The notes: generated by a model from the sequence alone, not told the origin. Shown: positions 51,367 to 59,226, counted from the first letter of the stretch. The stretch is DNA of 64,000 nucleotides from JAJEAD01 sp965221555 (GCA_965221555.1 OZ244895.1:3410001-3474000); one strand, 5' to 3'. Made by a program: numbers and translations.

Positions 51367-51578
51367 CACGCAAGATTCACCGGTTTTCGTTGACTTCGGG
51401 CGCCAGGATACCGCGATAGCAGGAAGCACGGCACTTTGACGCCCGAAGCCAACGAAAATAGGTGAAACATCCGAGTCAAGTCGCAACCGACGCGAAGGCG
51501 TTGCGGCGCGATGCTGTCCGAAACGCAGCAGCGAGCATCCCGACGTCCGCCAGTTGAGAAATCGGGGTGGTTTGCGGG
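51367..51578 (-). repeat. Palindromic intergenic element, copy R11 (composite)
   Basis: A 212-bp composite in the hyuA-hyuB gap. Its left part (51367 to about 51475) is a near-perfect hairpin on its own: ATTCACCGGTTTTCGTTGAC and CTTCGGGCG on one side, CGCCCGAAG then CCAACGAAAATAGGTGAAAC on the other. The right part (about 51480-51578) is the second half of a normal copy (GCAACCGACGCGAAGGCG, GCGAGCATCCCGACGTCCGC, GAAATCGGGGTGG, ending TTTGCGGG). The rest of the 317-bp gap holds nothing else recognised. Confidence 0.75.
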
Positions 51579-51658
51579 TCAGGGCCCTTCGCGGGAACTC
51601 GGATCATCGAGCCGTCCGCGTCGGGGGCGCCGCGTCCGGCGACCTGCATGCGAGCGAC

Positions 51659-53677
51659 TCAATCGTGCCGGGTCAGGACGATATTGTGATGCGGGTCGAC
51701 CCGCGCGCGCCATGTCGGGGGGACGTAGGCAGTGAAGGTGTCATCACCGATGAGCAGGGGGCCCTGCCGCTCACCCTCATCGCGCAGGGCGCGCCGGTTG
51801 ACGCGGTATGCCGCCTGCCGCTCGCCCGCGTCGAACACTTCGATCGGAGCGCTCACGGACGCGTCCTCCGATGCGGCCAGCTCGGGGATCGAAGGCGGCG
51901 GTGACGCGATGCCGAGCCGGAAGGAGACGACCTCCGGACGGTTGGTGCGGGAGTCGTCGAACTCGAATATCCGGTGATGCGCCTCATTGAACTTGTCGCG
52001 CAGCAAGGCTTCGCCGAGGCCGGCGACTTCCTCTTCGCAGAGGTGCACCGGGACCTCGAAAGCCTGTCCGATGTAGCGCATCTCGAGGGTGTAGGTGAAG
52101 CGCAGCCCGCTCGTCAGACCAAGCTCGGCGAATGCGGTGACGGCATCGTCGCGCATCTCCGCGAACTGGGCGCGGACTCGGGCCGCGGACGCGTCCCCGT
52201 CGATGGCGAAGCGCACGGTACGGCTCTCGTAGCGCACGTAATCCGAGGCGACGAGTCCGAAGGCGGAGAGCACTCCGGCCGCGGGCGGCACGAGGATCGT
52301 CGCGATGCCAAGCGCCTCGGCGACCCGCGCGGCGTGCAGAGGCCCCGCGCCCCCGAAGGGTACGAGCACGTAGTCGCGCGGATCCCGACCCCGCTCGGTG
52401 GACACGAGCTGAATCGCCCGCACGATGTTGTGCTCCGCGACCCTTACCGCGTCGTCGGCAACCTGCTCCACGCTTCGCCCGAAACAATCCGAGAGCGCGG
52501 TGAAGGCGGCGCGCGCGAGTGCGGGATCGACCTCCATGCGACCCCCGAGGAAGGTATCGGGAAGCACGGTGCCCCGCACGAGATGCGCATCGGTAATCGT
52601 GGGGTCGATGCCGCCCCGCCGATAGCCGGCGGGCCCCGGCTCCGCCCCCGCCGACTGCGGCCCGACCCGCAGCATTCCGCCGTCGTCGCGCCACACGATG
52701 GAGCCGCCTCCCGCACCCACTGTCACGATGTCGAGCACCGGCGTGCGAATGGGCAAGCCATCGATCTCGGCGTCGCTGGTGAGCACCGGGATCCCGTCGC
52801 GCACCAGGCAGACATCGGTGCTGGTACCGCCCATGTCGAAAGTGATGAGGTCCCGGTAGCCCGAGCGCTCCGCCTGGCGTATGGCCCCCATCACTCCCGC
52901 CGCCGGCCCCGAGAACAGGGCGGTGATGGCGTTCCCCGCCATGCCGCTCGCGGGCAGACGGCCGCCGTTGGACTGCATCAGGCTGAAGCGGCCCGCGAAG
53001 GCCCGCTCGTCGAGCGCGTGCTCGAATTCCCGGAGATAGCGGTCGATCACGGGCTGGACATAGGCCGCCAGAGCGGTGGTCGACGCGCGCTCGTACTCCC
53101 GGAACTCCCGCGTGACGTCGCAGGAGCAGGTAACGCGGGCGTCGCCGACACTCTCCGAGACCATCGCCGCCACCCGCCGCTCGTGGACGGGATTCGCGTA
53201 GCTGTTCAGGAAACAGATGGCGACCGATTCGTAATCCCCAGCCTCCAGTGCCCGCCGGACTCGATCCCGCGCCGCGGCCTCGTCGAGCGCGGCGATAACC
53301 TCTCCGTGCGGTCCCATGCGTTCGGGGATCTCGTAGGTGTCGTGGCGCGGCACCACCGGCTCGGGCTTTCGATAGTGGATGTCGTAGATGGAGCGCCGGC
53401 TCTGGCGCTGGAGGAAGAGCAGGTCGCGGAATCCCTCGGTGGTGAAGAATGCGACCCTCGCGCCCTTGCGTTCCAGCACCGCGTTGGTCGCAACGGTCGA
53501 ACCGTGCACGAGATCGCTGGCAGAGGGCACGGAGAGACCGGATTCGTCCAGCGCGGCGATCGCCCCGCGATGCGGCGCCGAGGGCGTGCTGGGTACCTTG
53601 GTGATACGCACCCTCCCGTCCTGGAAGGCGACGAGATCGGTGAAGGTGCCTCCGACCTCCACCCCTACCCGGATCAT
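51659..53677 (-). CDS. hyuA: Hydantoinase A / oxoprolinase family protein
   Basis: A 672-aa ATP-binding subunit partner of HyuB. It has the actin-like ATPase start MIRVGVEVGGTFTDLVAF, VHGSTVATNAVLERKGARVA, FFTTEGFRDLLFLQRQ, YESVAICFLNSYANPVHE, ALFSGPAAGVMGAI, ITFDMGGTSTDVCLVRDG and VTVGAGGGSIVW, all hallmarks of HyuA. The frame is open far upstream, but ATG 53677 gives the canonical N-terminus; GTG 53686 is an alternative. Together with hyuB, the amidase and the serine hydrolase nearby it suggests use of cyclic or linear amides. It is divergent from plsY. Confidence 0.93.
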   Translation of the reverse strand: MIRVGVEVGGTFTDLVAFQDGRVRITKVPSTPSAPHRGAIAALDESGLSVPSASDLVHGSTVATNAVLERKGARVAFFTTEGFRDLLFLQRQSRRSIYDIHYRKPEPVVPRHDTYEIPERMGPHGEVIAALDEAAARDRVRRALEAGDYESVAICFLNSYANPVHERRVAAMVSESVGDARVTCSCDVTREFREYERASTTALAAYVQPVIDRYLREFEHALDERAFAGRFSLMQSNGGRLPASGMAGNAITALFSGPAAGVMGAIRQAERSGYRDLITFDMGGTSTDVCLVRDGIPVLTSDAEIDGLPIRTPVLDIVTVGAGGGSIVWRDDGGMLRVGPQSAGAEPGPAGYRRGGIDPTITDAHLVRGTVLPDTFLGGRMEVDPALARAAFTALSDCFGRSVEQVADDAVRVAEHNIVRAIQLVSTERGRDPRDYVLVPFGGAGPLHAARVAEALGIATILVPPAAGVLSAFGLVASDYVRYESRTVRFAIDGDASAARVRAQFAEMRDDAVTAFAELGLTSGLRFTYTLEMRYIGQAFEVPVHLCEEEVAGLGEALLRDKFNEAHHRIFEFDDSRTNRPEVVSFRLGIASPPPSIPELAASEDASVSAPIEVFDAGERQAAYRVNRRALRDEGERQGPLLIGDDTFTAYVPPTWRARVDPHHNIVLTRHD

Positions 53678-54040
53678 CGCGCTCACGCCGGCCCTCGCGC
53701 TTCGGCCGCAGCCGCGGCCAGGGTCCCATGCAAAGCGATTCTCCCGATCGGAGGAGTCATCAGCCGTCCCGCTTCCCCGACGGGCGCGGCAAGCGCCCGC
53801 GGGCATCGGCACAGGCAGGGGTTTCCACGAGTCGGGGCGGGCAGGCCTGCCGCGACCCGGAGGTTCCGCCTCCCGGACCGCGTTCGACACCGGCCATGCC
53901 GGCTGATGCGCATACATCGCCTGTGAATCGGGGAAACATCCGGGGTAGTTACACGAGTGCGCTCTTCGCCGCAAGGAAGCGTGCGGCGCGCGGGAGGGGC
54001 TGAACTTGACCCTCCCGGAGCATCCCGTTGCAATGGCGGC
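53678..54040. other. Divergent intergenic region, hyuA / plsY
   Basis: A 363-bp region with no supported gene. It must contain both promoters. It includes a solitary right end of the repeated element (53925-53945). A GC-rich hairpin-forming stretch, GGGCGCGGCAAGCGCCC, lies near 53780. Weak frames here lack family similarity. Confidence 0.4.
53925..53945 (+). repeat. Palindromic intergenic element, copy R12 (solitary right end)
   Basis: GAATCGGGGAAACATCCGGG matches the right end of the family (compare AATTCGGTGAAACGTCCGGG in R4 and GGTGAAACATGCGGG in R8). No centre or left end is visible next to it. It lies about 95 bp upstream of plsY. Confidence 0.45.
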
Positions 54041-54634
54041 ATGCTCGAGTTCGTCGCGATGTTGTTGACCGGCTACATCGTGGGCTCCATCGCCTGCGCG
54101 GTGTTCGTGTCCCGGGCGCTGGGCTTGCCCGATCCGCGCACGGAAGGCTCGGGCAACCCCGGGGCAACCAACGTGCTGCGCCTCGGCGGAAAGACCGCGG
54201 CCGCCCTCACCCTCGCGGGCGACGTGCTCAAGGGCGCGCTGCCCGTGCTGCTCGCGTGGGCGGTCGGCGACAACGCCGCGGTCGCCGCCGCCGCCGGCTT
54301 CGGCGCCTTCGCGGGGCACCTCTATCCGGTGTTCTTCCGTTTCCGGGGAGGCAAGGGAATGGCCACGACCTTTGGGGTGGTGGCGGCGCTCTCCTGGCCC
54401 ATCGTGCTCGGCATGGGCGCGGCGTGGCTCGCGGTCGCCGCGTTGTCGCGCTTCGCATCCCTCGCCTCCCTCGCCGCCGCCATCGTCGCCCCGGCCCTCG
54501 CCTTCGTTCTCGATGCGCCGACCGCCGTGCTCGCGGTGCTCGTCGCGATGGGCGCGATGCTCGTCATGCGCCACCGGGAGAACATCTCCCGCTTGTTCCG
54601 GGGCGAGGAACGCAAAATCGGCGCCGGCCGGTGA
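54041..54634 (+). CDS. plsY: Glycerol-3-phosphate acyltransferase PlsY
   Basis: A 197-aa membrane enzyme that acylates glycerol-3-phosphate from acyl-phosphate, the first step of phospholipid synthesis. It shows LLTGYIVGSIACAVFVSRAL, the conserved loop GSGNPGATNVLRLGGKTAA, FAGHLYPVFFRFRGGKGMAT, and RHRENISRLFRGEERKIG at the C-terminus. ATG 54041 (MLEFVAML) gives the standard N-terminus. plsY is usually next to folB and tsaD; here hyuAB and an amidase gene intervene. Its stop abuts the decayed left end of repeat copy R13. Confidence 0.96.
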   Translation: MLEFVAMLLTGYIVGSIACAVFVSRALGLPDPRTEGSGNPGATNVLRLGGKTAAALTLAGDVLKGALPVLLAWAVGDNAAVAAAAGFGAFAGHLYPVFFRFRGGKGMATTFGVVAALSWPIVLGMGAAWLAVAALSRFASLASLAAAIVAPALAFVLDAPTAVLAVLVAMGAMLVMRHRENISRLFRGEERKIGAGR

Positions 54635-54863
54635 AGTACACCGAAGGATGCGGGCGCTTGTGGGCGTACTCCCGCAAGCCGCAACGACTTCGTGCTGGCT
54701 ACCTGCTTCGCTTCGCAGTCCTTGGGCGAAGCTCGCAGGCCAGGGCAAGCCATCCTTGGCTTGCCCGCTCGTCGGGGCGCGTCTTTCGGTCTTTCGGTCC
54801 GTTTGCCCTGCTGTCACGGCATCTTGGCGCGCGAAGCGGCCAAAAATCGGTGAAACTTGCGGG
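54635..54863 (+). repeat. Palindromic intergenic element, copy R13 (extended)
   Basis: About 229 bp. The left end is shortened (AGTACACCGA directly after the plsY TGA), the centre reads ACGACTTCGTGCTGGCTACC, and an extra module containing CTTGGGCGAAGCTCGCAGGC follows, similar to the one in R3. The right part is canonical: CTGTCACGGCATCTTGGCGC, GAAGCGGCCAAAAATCGGTG, AAACTTGCGGG, then CTGA. The remaining 135 bp before the amidase start contain no other feature. Confidence 0.82.
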
Positions 54864-54998
54864 CTGATATGAGTCCGCCCTGATGGTCTTACGCCGACCT
54901 CGCGAGGCAACCCCCATGACCCGCCCCCAGTCCGATTGCGGGATCGTCGAGATCGACATCCCCCGCACCGAGTCCCGCCCGAAGGCGGGGAGCGCCAC

Positions 54999-56447
54999 AT
55001 GACGCAGATGCACTACCAGTCGGCCACCGAGCTGATATCGCGGCTCGAAGCGCGGGAGATCGGGGCGCGGGAGCTGCTCGATCACTACCTCGAGCGCATC
55101 GAGCGACACAATCCGGTGATCAACGCCATCATCTGGCAGGATGTCGAGCGGGCGCGGGCGGATGCCGACGCGTCGGACCGGCGCCGGGCCGCGGGGGAGG
55201 CCATCGGCCCCCTGGATGGGCTGCCGGTGACCGTGAAGGAGAGCTTCGACCTTGCGGGTTCACCCACGACCTGGGGCGATCCGGAGTTCATCGACAACGT
55301 CGCGGCCAGCGACTCGGCCGTGGTCGAGAAGTATCGCGCCGCCGGGGCGGTGGTCTTCGGCAAGACGAATGTTCCGCTCATGCTCGCGGACTGGCAGAGC
55401 TTCAACTCCATCTACGGCACCTGCAGCAATCCGTGGGACCTGACCCGCACACCTGGCGGCTCCTCCGGCGGATCGGCGGCGGCGCTCGCTGCGGGGCTGA
55501 CGGGGCTGGACACCGGTTCGGATATCGGCGCCTCGATCCGCAACCCGGCGCACTACTGCGGAGTCTTCGGCCACAAGCCGACCTGGGAGATCGTTTCGGA
55601 CCGCGGCCAGGCGTTGCCGGGCGACCATGCGCCCACCGACATCGCGGTCGTCGGCCCCCTCGCCCGCTCGGCGGCGGACCTCAAGCTCGCCTTCGACCTC
55701 CTCGCCGGCGCCGACGGCCCCAACGCGCGGGCTTGGCGCCTGGAGCTGCCGCCGCCGCGCCGCAAACGCCTCGAAGACTACCGCGTCGGCGTCCTGCTGA
55801 GCGATCCACAGGCGGAGGTGGAGCAGTCCTACCAGGATGCCATCGCCGCGCTCGCCCGCTGGCTCGAGGGCGAAGGCGTACGCGTCGAGATGGATGCGAA
55901 ACCCGACTTCCCGACCGGGGAAGCGATGGAGGTCTATACGATGCTGCTGCGCGCCGCCACCTCCAAGCGACTGAGCGACGAGCTGATCATGCGGGCACGC
56001 GAGGATCTGAGCCGCCTGCCGGCGGAAGCGATCCCCTACCGGCGGCGAATGCTGGAAGCCCAGACCATGCTGCACCGGGACTGGCTCCGGTGGAACGAGC
56101 GCCGTTACAAGCTGATGGCCGGTTGGGAAGCCTGGTTCGAGACCTACGATCTGCTGCTCTGCCCCGCCGCGTCCTCCCCGGCCTTTCCCCACGATCAGGC
56201 GGGAGAGCGCCATGACCGGACGATCCGCGTCAACGGCGAGATGCAGCCGGTAGTCGATCAGCTCTTCTGGGCGGGCTATCCCTGCGGGTACTACCTGCCT
56301 TCCACCGTCGCGCCGATCGGGCTCGCGGAGGGGCTGCCCGTCGGCATCCAGATCATCGCGCGCCAGTACGACGACGCGACCTGCCTGCACATGGCCGCGC
56401 TGATCGAGGAGGGCTACTACCGCTTCACGCCGCCGCCCGGTTACTGA
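54999..56447 (+). CDS. Amidase (amidase-signature family)
   Basis: A 482-aa amidase-signature hydrolase acting on a linear amide. The Ser-cisSer-Lys triad is visible: Lys in GLPVTVKESFDLAGSP, cis-Ser in RTPGGSSGGSAAALAAG, and the nucleophile Ser in DTGSDIGASIRNPAHYCGVF. The lack of GatA-specific features and of gatB or gatC neighbours argues against Glu-tRNA amidotransferase. ATG 54999 follows GGGGAG. It is bracketed by repeat copies R13 and R14; its TGA stop directly abuts R14. Substrate unknown. Confidence 0.88.
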   Translation: MTQMHYQSATELISRLEAREIGARELLDHYLERIERHNPVINAIIWQDVERARADADASDRRRAAGEAIGPLDGLPVTVKESFDLAGSPTTWGDPEFIDNVAASDSAVVEKYRAAGAVVFGKTNVPLMLADWQSFNSIYGTCSNPWDLTRTPGGSSGGSAAALAAGLTGLDTGSDIGASIRNPAHYCGVFGHKPTWEIVSDRGQALPGDHAPTDIAVVGPLARSAADLKLAFDLLAGADGPNARAWRLELPPPRRKRLEDYRVGVLLSDPQAEVEQSYQDAIAALARWLEGEGVRVEMDAKPDFPTGEAMEVYTMLLRAATSKRLSDELIMRAREDLSRLPAEAIPYRRRMLEAQTMLHRDWLRWNERRYKLMAGWEAWFETYDLLLCPAASSPAFPHDQAGERHDRTIRVNGEMQPVVDQLFWAGYPCGYYLPSTVAPIGLAEGLPVGIQIIARQYDDATCLHMAALIEEGYYRFTPPPGY

Positions 56448-56627
56448 CCCGCAAGTTTCACCGATCACTCAACTCGCGGACGTCAGTATGCTCGCGGATG
56501 CGGGTTTTTCTCCGTCGCGCCGCAACGACTTCGTGTCGGCTACGTCTCGCGCGATTCTCGTTCTGTGCGCCCCGCTGTCACGGCATCCTGGCGCCCGAAG
56601 CGGCCGAAGATCGGTGTAGTCTGCGGG
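56448..56627 (+). repeat. Palindromic intergenic element, copy R14 (fills a convergent gap exactly)
   Basis: A 180-bp copy occupying every base between the amidase TGA (56445-56447) and the tsaD TAG (56628-56630 on the minus strand). It has CCCGCAAGTTTCACCGAT, CTCGCGGACGTCAGTATG, centre ACGACTTCGTGTCGGCTACG, GTCACGGCATCCTGGCGCCC, GAAGCGGCCGAAGATCGGTG, ending CTGCGGG. It could act as a bidirectional terminator or processing structure. Confidence 0.92.
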
Positions 56628-57659
56628 CTATGCCGACCCCTGCTGCGCAACAGCGGGCGGCGAGAGCGAAGCCAGCGGCCAGCGCGGCTTCACCGTGAAG
56701 TCGAGATCGTGCGCTTCGCCCGCATCAAGGCGCAGGCTGCCCGCGTAGGCGACCATCGCCGCGTTGTCCGTGCACAGCTCGATGCGGGGGTAGCCGATCC
56801 ACACGCCCAGATCGCGGGCCATGGCGGCGGCGGCGCTGCGCAGCCGACGATTGGCGCCCACGCCTCCGGTGACCACGAGGCGCGGCAGCCCGGTATGGAG
56901 CAGGGCCCGGCGGCACTTGATGAGGAGCGTGTCGACCACCGCCTCCTCGAAGGCCCTGGCGATGTCCGCGCGGGTGGAGGCGCTTTTCGACGCCTTTCGC
57001 AGCGTGTTGATTGCGAAGGTCTTGAGACCGCTGAAGCTCATGTCGAGCCCGGGCCGGTCCGTCATCGGACGGGGAAAGCGAAAACGCGAGGGGTCGCCTT
57101 CAAGCGCAAGGGCGGCAAGCGCGGGACCGCCGGGATAGGGCAGCCCGAGCAGGGCCGCGGTCTTGTCGAAGGCCTCGCCCGCCGCATCGTCCAGGGACTC
57201 GCCCAGCACTTCGTACTCTCCGGGCCGGGCGACGTGCACGAGCTGGGTGTGGCCGCCGGAAACCAGCAGGGCGAGAAAGGGATAATCCGGGGGATCGGGT
57301 TCGAGCATCGCGGCGAGCAGGTGGGCTTCGAGATGGTGCACCCCCAGGGCGGGCACCCCCCAGGCGAAAGCGAGGCTGCGCCCTGTCGCCGCCCCGACCA
57401 GCAATGCGCCCGCAAGACCCGGCCCCGCGGTGTAGGCGACGCCATCGACCGGCTTGCCGCCGGATTCCGCCAGCGCGCGCTTGACGAGGGGGGCGAGCTT
57501 CGCGACATGGTCGCGCGAGGCGAGTTCGGGCACCACCCCGCCGTACTCCCGGTGCACCGCGATCTGCGAATGGAGGCAGTGCGACAGAAGACCCGCATCG
57601 GTGTCGTACACCGCCACGGCGCTCTCGTCGCACGAGGTCTCGATTCCCAGAACCCGCAT
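56628..57659 (-). CDS. tsaD: tRNA N6-adenosine threonylcarbamoyltransferase TsaD
   Basis: Makes t6A37 in ANN-decoding tRNAs together with TsaB, TsaC and TsaE. The 343 aa begin MRVLGIETSCDESAVAVYD and include GVVPELASRDHVAKLAPL, AYTAGPGLAGALLVG, the metal-binding GVHHLEAHLLA, LVSGGHTQLVHV, and DMSFSGLKTFAINTL. ATG 57659 is preferred over GTG 57662. Its position upstream of and divergent from the rpsU operon is conserved in gammaproteobacteria, though a serine hydrolase gene now lies between. The TAG stop abuts repeat R14. Confidence 0.97.
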   Translation of the reverse strand: MRVLGIETSCDESAVAVYDTDAGLLSHCLHSQIAVHREYGGVVPELASRDHVAKLAPLVKRALAESGGKPVDGVAYTAGPGLAGALLVGAATGRSLAFAWGVPALGVHHLEAHLLAAMLEPDPPDYPFLALLVSGGHTQLVHVARPGEYEVLGESLDDAAGEAFDKTAALLGLPYPGGPALAALALEGDPSRFRFPRPMTDRPGLDMSFSGLKTFAINTLRKASKSASTRADIARAFEEAVVDTLLIKCRRALLHTGLPRLVVTGGVGANRRLRSAAAAMARDLGVWIGYPRIELCTDNAAMVAYAGSLRLDAGEAHDLDFTVKPRWPLASLSPPAVAQQGSA

Positions 57660-57753
57660 CACCCGAACTCCCGTGCATCAGGACGGCGCCACGCCGCCGA
57701 CTGGAGGTTACTCCATCACCCCTCGTACCGACGAAATCCGGTCCCCGCGCGTG

Positions 57754-58980
57754 TCACGCCAGCGTGTGGGCAATGGCCTTGAAGGCTCGGTGGGTGTTGT
57801 CGAAGCACACAGCGTCCACTGGCGTGGGGTCACTGGAGTGCTTGGCGATCACCACTCCCGCGACCGGGTCCACGAAGAGGAACTGACCGTGGATTCCGAT
57901 ACCGAGGCAGGGGCGGTGGGGATCCTGGCGGTCGGTGTACCACTTCGAACGGTAGTGGAATCCCGGCAGAAGCGAGGCGAAGTTGCCCCGGTCCCAGACT
58001 TGCGGATCGCCGTTCTCCCGGAAGTCGTGCACCCACTCCTCGGGCACGATGCGCTTGGCGTTCATCACCCCTTGCTGCAAGTGCAGTTGGCCGAAGCGGG
58101 CGAGGTCTCTGGTGGTGACGCACAAGCCGCCGTCGGTCTGGGCCGCCCCCAGGCGATCCAGGGTGATGTAGGCATCGAACTCGGCGCCTATCTTCTGCCA
58201 TATCTCGCGTGACAACAGCGTCGCGAAGTCCATTCCGCTCGCCCGCTCGAGCATCCAGCCCAGCAAGTCGGTGTTGGCCGAAACGTAGTGAAAGGCGTCG
58301 CCGTGCTCACCCGTCGCGCTTCGCATGGTCCTGATGTAGTCGCGCAGGTTGTCGGGCGTCCCCTCTCGCGAGGGTCTCCATCCCGCCGCCACATCGAGCA
58401 TGGCGACGTCGCTGTCCGGATTGTCGTAGTCCTCGTCGTAGTCCATGCACACCGTCATGTCGAGGACGTGCCGCACCCGCGCGCCGTCGTAGGCGGAGCC
58501 CGCCAGCTCGGGAATGACGTCGGTGACCAGATCGTCCGGGGAGAGCAGTCCACGTTCCGCGCAGATGCCGGCGAGCGACCCGGTGAAGGACTTCGTCACC
58601 GACATGAGCAGGTGCGGCTCATGGGCTTCGACCCCCGCCGCGTAGCGCTCGGCCACAATGGCCCCCTCGTGAAGCACCACGAACCCGTCCGTGCCGCTCT
58701 GGTCGAGAAGTTCTCTCACGGTGAGCGTGCGGTTGGCCGCGCTTTCGAACTCCACGTCATCCAGGCGGACCGGCGCCACCGGAAGCTCCGCGACCTCACC
58801 ATCCCCACGCCAGACGTTGGCGCTCGGCAGGAGGCGGCGCATGTTGCGAAACGCCCATCGGTTGAAAGGGCCTTCCTGCATGTTGGCCAGGGTGACCTGC
58901 TCTCCCGCTTGCGGCGGGAATCTGCGCATGAGGTTGAGAACATCGAACACTTTCAAATCCCCCTCGGGCTTGGCGTGCAC
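57754..58980 (-). CDS. Serine hydrolase, beta-lactamase-fold (NylB / class C-like)
   Basis: A 408-aa serine hydrolase of the penicillin-recognising fold. The nucleophile motif is S127-V-T-K130 in LLMSVTKSFTG, with Tyr232 and Asn236 in HYVSANTD as the second motif, and GIGIHGQFLFVDPVAGVV near the end in the KTG-strand region. It resembles 6-aminohexanoate-dimer hydrolase-like and esterase-like members more than true beta-lactamases. No signal peptide is seen, so it is probably cytoplasmic. It precedes tsaD by 94 bp on the same strand. With hyuA, hyuB and the amidase it may form an amide-use group, which is an inference from position. Confidence 0.82.
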   Translation of the reverse strand: MHAKPEGDLKVFDVLNLMRRFPPQAGEQVTLANMQEGPFNRWAFRNMRRLLPSANVWRGDGEVAELPVAPVRLDDVEFESAANRTLTVRELLDQSGTDGFVVLHEGAIVAERYAAGVEAHEPHLLMSVTKSFTGSLAGICAERGLLSPDDLVTDVIPELAGSAYDGARVRHVLDMTVCMDYDEDYDNPDSDVAMLDVAAGWRPSREGTPDNLRDYIRTMRSATGEHGDAFHYVSANTDLLGWMLERASGMDFATLLSREIWQKIGAEFDAYITLDRLGAAQTDGGLCVTTRDLARFGQLHLQQGVMNAKRIVPEEWVHDFRENGDPQVWDRGNFASLLPGFHYRSKWYTDRQDPHRPCLGIGIHGQFLFVDPVAGVVIAKHSSDPTPVDAVCFDNTHRAFKAIAHTLA

Positions 58981-59137
58981 CAGTTAACGGAAACGCGCCG
59001 GAAATCCGGAGACCGTCATTGTCGCGTCACGCGGCCAGCGCCCGGTCCCGGTTTGGCGATGGTACGCCGCTTCGACCTCGGGCGGTGGCCGGCCTTCGGG
59101 CGGATCGAGGATCCGGCTCTGGTGAGACCAATCGTCC

Positions 59138-59166
59138 TTTACACCGCGGGGCGCCTTCACTAGGAT
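59138..59166 (+). promoter_or_regulatory. Sigma-70-type promoter of the rpsU-yqeY-dnaG-rpoD operon
   Basis: TTTACA (59138-59143) and TAGGAT (59161-59166) are separated by exactly 17 bp. The -35 matches TTGACA at five of six positions and the -10 matches TATAAT at four. Transcription would begin near 59173, giving a leader of about 54 nt before the rpsU ATG. It lies in the 246-bp divergent gap to the serine hydrolase. Confidence 0.6.
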
Positions 59167-59226
59167 CTCGCGTCCTTCGTCCCGCCGCCTGCGGCGACCG
59201 ACCTGAACGGATGAACAGACCACACC

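Noticed and set aside
53678..55000. Upstream extension of hyuA across plsY
   Set aside because: It is antisense to plsY and to a repeat copy; the ATG at 53677 gives the standard HyuA start.
5873..56627. CRISPR array explanation for the dispersed repeats
   Set aside because: Copies are long, scattered over 50 kb, in both orientations, and lack regular spacers; no cas gene is present.
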